Shown here piece by piece: positions 57,580 to 64,000 of a DNA stretch of 64,000 nucleotides. The position numbers and the translations under genes were made by a program. The notes beneath the pieces are model-generated. The model had not been told where the DNA came from. It did no database searches and was given only the letters and a program-made list of their open reading frames with translations. The DNA is from Mycobacterium asiaticum. GTDB lineage: Bacteria; Actinomycetota; Actinomycetes; Mycobacteriales; Mycobacteriaceae. Numbering within the stretch: the first letter of the stretch is position 1; each line of letters opens with the position of its first letter. Location: NCBI RefSeq assembly GCF_001673315.1, contig NZ_LZLQ01000023.1, positions 1 to 64,000 on the forward strand, given 5' to 3'.

Positions 57580-58383
57580 TCAGCGGCCGGCTTCGATCCC
57601 GGCCACGGTCTCGGCGGCGGACGCGCCGCAAACCCGTTGCAGATCCACCGGGCCTGCGGCCAATAGATCGTCGATCCGCCGTCTCAGGCTCCCCGACGTG
57701 AGCTGGGCATAGAGGTTCGCGCCCGGACACGACGTGGTCGGCGCGAAGTCACGGTGGCTGGCCAGGGTGCCCGGCGAAACGCCGAATCGCTGTGCAGCCC
57801 AAGCGAATACGATCGCGGTCCCGCGCAGTTGTGCGTCGGAGACAGCTTCCTTGTCGAAATCGCCTTCGCACAGGACGAGGAAGTGGCCGGTCGGGTCGTA
57901 GTCCGTTGCGGTGTCACCCACCAACTCGGGTGCCCGCAGTTCGTAGATGTTGCCGTTGCGGTCGACGCTGAAGTGATACGCGATGTCGATCCAGCCGTGG
58001 GTGTCCTGGTGATAACGCTGGTGCTGACGCAGCCTGCCGGGCGCGTTGCTGTTGGCGCCCAGAACGACGCCGGAATGGTGCAGCGTCAATCGGGTGATCG
58101 TGTGCGGTGTGCCACCGGGACGTGGCGGCCGGGCTCCCCAGGCATCCCGGCACAGCAGTTCGGCCGACGTGATGCTCGGCGCCGGAGACGATGCGGGCGG
58201 CGGGACGGACGGCGCCGCGCTCGCGGAGGTTGTTGGGGCGGGCCCGGGACTACTGGTGGTGCTGGGACCGAGGCTGGGATGTGCGGTCGCGCACCCGGCG
58301 ACAGCAGTCAGTGCACCGCCGGCCGCCACTTGTAAAAGCCGGCGCCGGCTTACCGCATCCGGATGCTTTGCCGACCGGGTCAC
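57580..58383 (-). CDS. N-acetylmuramoyl-L-alanine amidase / PGRP-like lipoprotein
   Basis: The protein has 267 residues. The Tat-type signal SRRRLLQVAAGGALTAV ends in a lipobox-like AVAGC (Cys about 30), so the protein is probably lipid-anchored outside the membrane. After a Pro/Ser linker comes an amidase_2 domain (about 80-225): zinc ligands His in LTLHHSG, His in ASHRDF and Cys in TSCPGANLY, plus IAYHFSVDRNGNIYE. It would cut the stem peptide from peptidoglycan or recognise it. GTG 58383 overlaps the aldehyde dehydrogenase stop (GTGA), an unexpected coupling. Confidence 0.88.
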   Translation of the reverse strand: MTRSAKHPDAVSRRRLLQVAAGGALTAVAGCATAHPSLGPSTTSSPGPAPTTSASAAPSVPPPASSPAPSITSAELLCRDAWGARPPRPGGTPHTITRLTLHHSGVVLGANSNAPGRLRQHQRYHQDTHGWIDIAYHFSVDRNGNIYELRAPELVGDTATDYDPTGHFLVLCEGDFDKEAVSDAQLRGTAIVFAWAAQRFGVSPGTLASHRDFAPTTSCPGANLYAQLTSGSLRRRIDDLLAAGPVDLQRVCGASAAETVAGIEAGR

Positions 58384-59936
58384 TTCCGGCCGGGCAACTT
58401 CATGACGGTGCGCACGATCGGCAGCAAAGACTTCTGCCAGAGACTGGACGGAACACCGCGGGGCGGGTCGAGATTGAACACCCGAGCGGTGGCGATGGTC
58501 TGCGATTCGGTGTACTTCAGCAGGCCCTCGGGACCATGTCTGCGCCCGACACCAGAGATGCCCATGCCACCCATCGGCGCGCTGAGGCTACCCCAGGCAA
58601 ACGCATACCCCTCGTTGACGTTCACCGTTCCCGAGCGCAACCGGGCGGCGATGGCCTGGCCCTCCGCGGAGGAACCCGCCCACACGCTGGCGTTGAGTCC
58701 GTATTCGGTGTCGTTGGCTTTTTCCACGGCCTCGTCCACGTCGGCGACGGGGTAGATGGAGACCAGCGGCCCGAAGGTCTCGTTCGCGGCGCATTCCATC
58801 TCCGGCGTCACGTCGGTCAGCACGGTCGGCTCGTAGAACAGCGGCCCGATGTCGGGTCGCGCTTTGCCGCCCGCAATCACCTTGGCGCCCTTCGACGTTG
58901 CGTCATTCACGTGATCAGTGACGGTGTCCAGCTGATCCTTGGAGATCATGCTGCCCATGTCGACCGCAAAGTCGTAGGAGGTGCCGAGCTTCATATTGCG
59001 CACCGCTTCGCCGAACTTGCGGATGAAATCGTCGGCGACGTCCTTCTCGACATAGATGCGCTCGATGGAAATGCACAGCTGGCCGGCGTTGGAGAAGCAG
59101 GCGCGGGTGGCGGCCTTGGCGGCCTTGTCGAGGTTGGCGCCGCGCGTCACGATCATGGCGTTCTTGCCGCCGAGTTCGGCGGAGAAACCGATCAGCCGGC
59201 GGCCCGCCTGCTCGGCCAGATGGCTGCCGGTCTGGGACGACCCGGTGAACATCAGATAGTCGCAGTTCTCGGTGATCGCGGTGCCAACGACGGATCCCGG
59301 ACCCGGGACGACCGCGTAGAGCGCCCGCGGCAATCCGGCCTGGTACAACAGTTCGGCGCATGCGAGCGCGCAGTAAGGGGTCTGGCTGTCCGGCTTCAGC
59401 ACCACGGCGTTGCCCGCCAGCAGGGCCGGCACCGAGTCCGATGCCGTCAGCGTCATCGGGTAGTTCCACGGCGAGATCACGCCGATTACACCCTTCGGCT
59501 GATAACACACCGTCGTCTTACCGATCGCCGGCAGCAGCGACTGCACCTTCTGCGGTTTCAGCAGATCAGCGGCAACTCGTACGTAGTAGTTCGCGTTCGC
59601 CATCAGATCGACGATCTCTTCCTGCGCCGCCCACCGGGCTTTGCCCGCCTCGGCTTGCAGCAGGTCCATCAAAAGCTCGCTGTTCTTGATGACCAGGTCG
59701 CGATAACGCGCAATGACCTCGATTCGCTCATCCACTGGGCGTTGGGCCCATTCGGCCTGCGCCGCTCGAGCCTGCGCGAAAGCCGTCTCGACGTCGTCCG
59801 CCGTCCCAATCGGGATGGTGGTGAGGGGCTTGCCGGTGAAGACCTCGTCGATTGTCTTGGTCGGCCGGTCGGAGACGTCCTTGATTGCGGCAAGCGCACG
59901 CAGGCGGTCGAAGACCTCGGCGGTGGGTGCAGGCAT
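58380..59936 (-). CDS. gabD2: Succinate-semialdehyde dehydrogenase GabD2
   Basis: The protein has 518 residues, the length I recall for Rv1731. It oxidises succinate semialdehyde to succinate. Aldehyde dehydrogenase motifs are present: ISPWNYPMTL (substrate/NAD region), FTGSSQTGSHLA, catalytic Glu in AELGGKNAMIV (about 263) and catalytic Cys in FSNAGQLCIS (about 297). The ATG at 59936 is preceded by a purine-rich stretch. It is translationally coupled to the amidase gene. Confidence 0.93.
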   Translation of the reverse strand: MPAPTAEVFDRLRALAAIKDVSDRPTKTIDEVFTGKPLTTIPIGTADDVETAFAQARAAQAEWAQRPVDERIEVIARYRDLVIKNSELLMDLLQAEAGKARWAAQEEIVDLMANANYYVRVAADLLKPQKVQSLLPAIGKTTVCYQPKGVIGVISPWNYPMTLTASDSVPALLAGNAVVLKPDSQTPYCALACAELLYQAGLPRALYAVVPGPGSVVGTAITENCDYLMFTGSSQTGSHLAEQAGRRLIGFSAELGGKNAMIVTRGANLDKAAKAATRACFSNAGQLCISIERIYVEKDVADDFIRKFGEAVRNMKLGTSYDFAVDMGSMISKDQLDTVTDHVNDATSKGAKVIAGGKARPDIGPLFYEPTVLTDVTPEMECAANETFGPLVSIYPVADVDEAVEKANDTEYGLNASVWAGSSAEGQAIAARLRSGTVNVNEGYAFAWGSLSAPMGGMGISGVGRRHGPEGLLKYTESQTIATARVFNLDPPRGVPSSLWQKSLLPIVRTVMKLPGRK

Positions 59937-59990
59937 ATCGCTACCTCTCGAAAAAAAGCACAGGCATCTTTGCCCTCAGCGTATAGCCGC

Positions 59991-61007
59991 TTATCGAGCA
60001 GATATGCGTCGCGCTATTTCACCGTATCGCTCGAATCGCTCGGCATCGCCGAGCGCGTTGTACAGCACGAGGCGGTCGGCGGTGCCGCCGTATTTTGCGA
60101 CGAGCGCGTCAGCCAGGCCGTCCCAAGTCGATTCGGTGGCGAACGCGGCGATGTGCTCGTCGGTGATTTGGGCGGCCATTCCGGCGAAGTCACCAGCCTT
60201 CTGGCGCTCGCGGATGCGGGCTGTGGTGCCGTCAAATCCCGCCTCGTCCAGGATGAACGCGTAATTGGGGGTACTCGCGTAGAAGCTGAGGCTGGCCCGC
60301 ACCAACTCGCGTTCGTCGCGGCGCTCCTCTTCGGTGTCGCCGACAATCGTCATAACCGGCACGATGATCGCGACATCGGAGGACGAGCGTCCCGATCGCT
60401 CGGCGCCGGCGGCCACACCAGGCACCACGTGGCGCGCGAGATACCCGGGTTCGCCGAGCGGATGGACATGGACCCCGTCGGCGACCTCGCCGGCCATGCG
60501 CAACATCCACGGATTGACCGCGGCGACGTCGACCTTGGGATCTGCGGCGTCGATGGGCCCGGCGCTCCACTGCGAGGTGATGAAATCCAGTTGGTAGAAC
60601 TCGCCGCGATGGTCGAGTTTGCCCGTCCGGAACGCAGCGAAGCAGGCTTTCACCGCGCGCACGTAGTCGCGAAGACGCGGACCGGGAGGGTCGAACGGCA
60701 TGCCGTAACGCCGCACGACGTGCGTGCGAACCTGCGTACCCAGGCCCAGTCGGAAGTTACCGTTGGTCGCTTCCTGCAGCTCCCAGGCCGTGGCCGCGGT
60801 GACGAACGGACTGCGGGGAAAGGCGACCGCGACGCCGGTCGAGAGGGCCAGGCCGGGTGCCGCCGTGGCTGCTACGGCTGCATTGAGGTAGGCAGTGCGT
60901 CCCGTTTCGGTGAATAGCAGTCCGTTGAATCCCGCCACTTGGGCGCGCCGGGCCACCTCGCCGATCCGGTCCAAGGGTTGCGGGATGGTCATCACGTCGA
61001 CCTGCAC
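59991..61007 (-). CDS. LLM-class F420-dependent oxidoreductase (TIGR03617-like)
   Basis: The protein has 338 residues from GTG 61007. The luciferase-like TIM barrel is recognised by VDVMTIPQPLDRIGEVARRAQVAGFNGLLFTET, LSTGVAVAFPRSPFVTA, NGNFRLGLGTQVRTHVVRRYGMPF and DPKVDVAAVNPWMLRMAGEVADGV. Mycobacteria have many such enzymes using F420; this one resembles the subgroup named TIGR03617. The substrate is unknown. It lies 54 nt upstream of gabD2 on the same strand. Confidence 0.88.
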   Translation of the reverse strand: MQVDVMTIPQPLDRIGEVARRAQVAGFNGLLFTETGRTAYLNAAVAATAAPGLALSTGVAVAFPRSPFVTAATAWELQEATNGNFRLGLGTQVRTHVVRRYGMPFDPPGPRLRDYVRAVKACFAAFRTGKLDHRGEFYQLDFITSQWSAGPIDAADPKVDVAAVNPWMLRMAGEVADGVHVHPLGEPGYLARHVVPGVAAGAERSGRSSSDVAIIVPVMTIVGDTEEERRDERELVRASLSFYASTPNYAFILDEAGFDGTTARIRERQKAGDFAGMAAQITDEHIAAFATESTWDGLADALVAKYGGTADRLVLYNALGDAERFERYGEIARRISAR

Positions 61008-61021
61008 GGTCGAACGCTACA

Positions 61022-61078
61022 TCTCTCACGCTGCCCACGCTGCCCAAGCTGCTCACGCGTCCCACGCTGTCCCCACGC
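61022..61078. repeat. Short degenerate 9-10 bp tandem repeat
   Basis: Six imperfect copies of CACGCTGCC-like units stand in the divergent gap between the LLM gene and the asparagine-synthase-like gene. This is minor slippage repeat. Confidence 0.6.
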
Positions 61079-61114
61079 TGCGCGGGTGCGGGTCGGCCCC
61101 GTATCGTCGAAAAC

Positions 61115-62920
61115 GTGTGTGGAGCCGCTGGTGAGGTGCGACTCGATGGTCAAGTGCCCGATGTGGCAGCCGTGGCAGCCATGGCTGCCGTGCTGGCGCC
61201 CAGGGGGCCCGACGGAGCGGGCACCTGGTCACAGGGACGGGTAGCGCTGGGCCATCGCCGCCTGAGCATCATCGACCTGTCCGAAGCCGGGGCCCAGCCC
61301 ATGGTGGACGCCGACCTGGGCCTGACGATCGCCTGGAACGGCTGCATCTACAACTACAAGGAGCTCCGGTCCGAGCTCCAAGGCCACGGCTACCGGTTCT
61401 TCTCCCACAGCGACAGCGAGGTGCTGCTCAAGGCCTACCACCGTTGGGGTGACGACTTCGTCAGCCACCTGATGGGCATGTTCGCCTTCGCCATCGCCGA
61501 ACGGGACACCGGCCGGGTGCTGCTAGGCCGCGACCGGCTTGGCATCAAGCCGCTCTACTTTTCCGAGGACAGTCATCGAATCCGCTTCGCCTCCTCGCTG
61601 CCGGCGTTGCTGGCCGGCGGCGGCGTGGACACCCGGATCGACCACGTCGCGCTGCATCACTACATGACCTTCCACTCGGTGGTGCCCGCGCCGCTGACGA
61701 TCCTGCGCGGCGTCCGCAAGATCCCGCCCGCGTCGCTGGTCGCGATCGAGCCCGATGGCCGGCGCAACACCACGACCTACTGGACGCCCGACTTCACCCG
61801 GCGCGGCGACCGCTCCGACTGGTCCGAAAAGGACTGGGAAGACGCGGTCCTCGAGTCGCTGCGCACCGCCGTGCAGCGCCGGCTCGTCGCCGACGTTCCG
61901 GTCGGCTGCCTGCTGTCGGGGGGCGTGGATTCCAGCCTGATCGTCGGTCTGCTCGCCGAGGCGGGCCAGCACGGTCTTTCCACCTTCTCGATCGGTTTCG
62001 AGGCGGCGGGCGGCGTCGAGGGCGACGAGTTCAAGTGGTCCGACATCGTGGCCGAACGCTTCGCTACCAATCACCATCAGATCCGGATCGGAACCGACCG
62101 GATGCTGCCCGCACTCGCCGGAGCCATCGGCGCGATGAGCGAGCCGATGGTCAGCCACGACTGCGTTGCGTTCTATCTGCTGAGTCAGGAAGTGGCGCGG
62201 CACGTCAAGGTCGTCCAGTCCGGTCAGGGCGCTGACGAGGTGTTCGCCGGTTACCACTGGTATCCGCCGATGGGCGGCCCGGGGGCGGGCGACCTCGAGG
62301 GCGCGGTGGCCACTTACCGGAAGGCCTTCTTCGATCGGGACGCTACGGGGCTACGCGCGCTGCTGTCGCCGGAAGTGGTGGCGCCCGATGATCCCAGCCA
62401 GCGATTCGTCGCCGAACATTTCGCCAGAGCCAATGCCGAGACCGGCATCGACCGTGCGTTGCGCCTCGACACAACCGTGATGCTCGTCGACGATCCGGTG
62501 AAGCGGGTGGACAACATGACCATGGCGTGGGGTCTGGAGGGACGGGTGCCGTTTCTGGACCACGAGTTGGTCGAGCTGGCCGCGAGCTGCCCGCCGGAGC
62601 TGAAGATCGCGCACGACGGCAAAGGTGTGCTCAAACAGGCCGCGCGCCGGGTGATTCCGTCGGCGGTGATCGATCGCCCCAAAGGTTACTTCCCGGTTCC
62701 CGCGCTGACTCACCTCGAAGGGCCTTACCTCGACATGGTCCGCGACGCGCTCTATGCACCAGTTGCCAAGGAGCGCGGGCTGTTTCGCGCCGATGCGGTG
62801 GAAGGGCTGCTGGCCGACCCGAACCGGAGACTGACCCCGTTGCGCGGCAACGAGTTGTGGCAGATCGCGCTGCTGGAAATGTGGCTGCAGCAACACGGCA
62901 TCACGGGCGCCGCGGCATGA
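61115..62920 (+). CDS. N-acetylglutaminylglutamine amidotransferase (asparagine synthase-like)
   Basis: The protein has 601 residues. GTG start, then Cys2 (MCGAAG) as the N-terminal nucleophile of a class II glutamine amidotransferase (about 2-200; RGPDGAGTW, HRRLSIIDLSEAGAQPM, GRDRLGIKPLYF). The synthetase domain (about 235-590) has the PP-loop LLSGGVDSS and a QGADEVFAGYHWYPP region. The YHWYPP stretch and the coupling to a GNAT/ATP-grasp gene fit the enzyme that makes N-acetylglutaminylglutamine amide, an osmolyte, rather than plain asparagine. It overlaps the next gene by 4 nt. Confidence 0.87.
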   Translation: MCGAAGEVRLDGQVPDVAAVAAMAAVLAPRGPDGAGTWSQGRVALGHRRLSIIDLSEAGAQPMVDADLGLTIAWNGCIYNYKELRSELQGHGYRFFSHSDSEVLLKAYHRWGDDFVSHLMGMFAFAIAERDTGRVLLGRDRLGIKPLYFSEDSHRIRFASSLPALLAGGGVDTRIDHVALHHYMTFHSVVPAPLTILRGVRKIPPASLVAIEPDGRRNTTTYWTPDFTRRGDRSDWSEKDWEDAVLESLRTAVQRRLVADVPVGCLLSGGVDSSLIVGLLAEAGQHGLSTFSIGFEAAGGVEGDEFKWSDIVAERFATNHHQIRIGTDRMLPALAGAIGAMSEPMVSHDCVAFYLLSQEVARHVKVVQSGQGADEVFAGYHWYPPMGGPGAGDLEGAVATYRKAFFDRDATGLRALLSPEVVAPDDPSQRFVAEHFARANAETGIDRALRLDTTVMLVDDPVKRVDNMTMAWGLEGRVPFLDHELVELAASCPPELKIAHDGKGVLKQAARRVIPSAVIDRPKGYFPVPALTHLEGPYLDMVRDALYAPVAKERGLFRADAVEGLLADPNRRLTPLRGNELWQIALLEMWLQQHGITGAAA

Positions 62921-64000
62921 GTGACACCGACCCCGCAGCGGAACACGAGGAACACACCGAGGCGATCACGCTAGCCCTGCACGAGGCCTCGCCGCCGGAG
63001 CTGGTGGCCGCGATGGAGAAGAACGTCGTTCTCGAACTAGGTTGGGGCCGAATAATTTTCGGCCAAACCTTCGCCGACCCAGACACCCTGGCCGAAGTAT
63101 TGCGGCAGGAAGCGCTGGGACGCCGCGACATCTGCATCTACGCCCGCGAATCCCACGTCGTCGTCGCCGGGGCCTCAGCCGAGCTGTTCATCGATCCAAG
63201 CCACACCTATCGTCTCCGATTCACCGGCGAGGAGGAGGAGCCGGTACCGTCGCCGCCCGCTGCCACCGTGCGCACGCTGCAGGACGAGAGCGAGGCTGAC
63301 GCGATGAATCGGGTCTACGTCCGTTGCGGAATGGTTCCGGCACCGGTCGAGACGATCTGGCACAACCATCAGCATGTGGAGGCGTTGACCTACCTGGTTG
63401 CCGTCCGGGACGACGACGGCGCTGTGGTGGGCACCGTCACCGGCATAGACCATGAGTTGCTGTTCTCCGATCCGGAGGAGGGTTCCAGCTTGTGGAGTCT
63501 GGCCGTGGATCCGGCGGCCGGACTTCCCGGACTCGGGGAAGCTTTGACCAAGGCGCTGGCCGACCACTTCCGCCGCAAGGGCCGCGCGTACATGGATCTC
63601 TCTGTCGCGCACGACAATGCCGCTGCCATTGGCCTCTACGAAAAGCTGGGTTTCCGGCGTGTCCCGGTACTGGCGATCAAGCGGAAGAACGCGATCAACG
63701 AGCCGCTGTTCACGCCGCCACCAGAGACTATCGATGACCTCAATCCCTACGCCCGGATCATCGCCGACGAGGCGCTGCGCCGGGGGATCTGGGTGGAGGT
63801 GCTGGACGCCGAGACCGGCGAGATTCGACTTTCGCACGGCGGACGCAGCATCATCACCCGCGAGTCGCTGTCGGAATTCACTTCGGCGGTCGCGATGTGC
63901 CGGTGCGACGACAAACGACTGACTCGACGCCTGGTCGCCGATGTCGGCATCAATGTGGCTCGTGCCCGGCTGGCCACCTTCGACGATGCCGACTTCGCGT
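62917..64000 (+). CDS. N-acetylglutaminylglutamine synthetase (GNAT/ATP-grasp), truncated by window edge
   Basis: The ATG at 62917 lies in an ATGA overlap. The 361 codons seen hold a start typical of the family (ELGWGRIIFGQTF), a GNAT acetyltransferase domain (about 125-255; LWSLAVDPAAGLPGLGEAL as the acetyl-CoA site and AAIGLYEKLGF) and the beginning of the next domain (EALRRGIWVEVLDAETGEIRL), expected to be ATP-grasp. It would acetylate and join two glutamines, and the upstream amidotransferase would then amidate the dipeptide. The ATP-grasp core is beyond the edge and not seen. Confidence 0.85.
   Translation, partial: MSDTDPAAEHEEHTEAITLALHEASPPELVAAMEKNVVLELGWGRIIFGQTFADPDTLAEVLRQEALGRRDICIYARESHVVVAGASAELFIDPSHTYRLRFTGEEEEPVPSPPAATVRTLQDESEADAMNRVYVRCGMVPAPVETIWHNHQHVEALTYLVAVRDDDGAVVGTVTGIDHELLFSDPEEGSSLWSLAVDPAAGLPGLGEALTKALADHFRRKGRAYMDLSVAHDNAAAIGLYEKLGFRRVPVLAIKRKNAINEPLFTPPPETIDDLNPYARIIADEALRRGIWVEVLDAETGEIRLSHGGRSIITRESLSEFTSAVAMCRCDDKRLTRRLVADVGINVARARLATFDDADFA

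Noticed and set aside
58191..60917. 908-codon plus-strand frame across gabD2 and the LLM gene
   Set aside because: It lies opposite two clear enzymes, begins inside the amidase gene and has no recognisable domain.

Overview
The window is chromosomal DNA from a slow-growing, non-tuberculous Mycobacterium. The base composition is high in G+C. GTG and TTG starts are frequent, and 4-nt stop/start overlaps are common. The window contains PPE and PE-PPE genes. From about 1 to 38.4 kb the gene order matches the M. tuberculosis Rv1662-Rv1713 block (pks8/17-pks9-pks11-cyp139 ... tyrS-tlyA-nadK-recN-steA-mctB-pyrG-xerD ... scpA-scpB-cmk-der), with local insertions and losses. Product names rest on motifs, lengths and this order as I remember them; no search was run.

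Region 1 (1-8.4 kb) is the end of a polyketide cluster: the tail of a type I PKS, a one-module PKS (Pks9-like) whose ketosynthase has Gln in place of the catalytic Cys, a type III PKS (Pks11), and a convergent pair encoding a P450 and an intact ABC-F protein. Region 2 (8.4-16 kb) has a cobalamin riboswitch with an overlapping mini-ORF before a PPE2-like gene, a hydrolase/acyl-ligase fusion, a TetR regulator and an ABC-2 exporter.

Region 3 (16-38.4 kb) is the housekeeping core: DNA repair, tyrosyl-tRNA synthetase, the tlyA-nadK-recN set, steA-mctB, then pyrG-NUDIX-xerD and parA-scpA-scpB-rluB-cmk-der, with genes touching or overlapping. Departures are an SLC4/band-3-like bicarbonate transporter, MIRU-like repeats translated in frame at the start of scpB, and non-coding repeats after recN and der.

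Region 4 (38.4-51.8 kb) is accessory. It holds a PE-PPE gene that appears to start at ATT, tRNA-Pro(GGG) with a decayed integrase about 1.3 kb away, an SDR gene, two large cyclase/ATPase regulators flanking an amidohydrolase, a protein with a highly charged Lys/Asp tail, and an MBL-fold hydrolase.

Region 5 (51.8-64 kb) carries a partner-switching set (GAF-SpoIIE-HATPase protein, STAS protein, a nearby response regulator), cell-wall-related exported proteins, gabD2 translationally coupled to a lipid-anchored amidase, an F420-type LLM oxidoreductase, and the start of a probable N-acetylglutaminylglutamine amide (osmolyte) operon that runs off the right edge.
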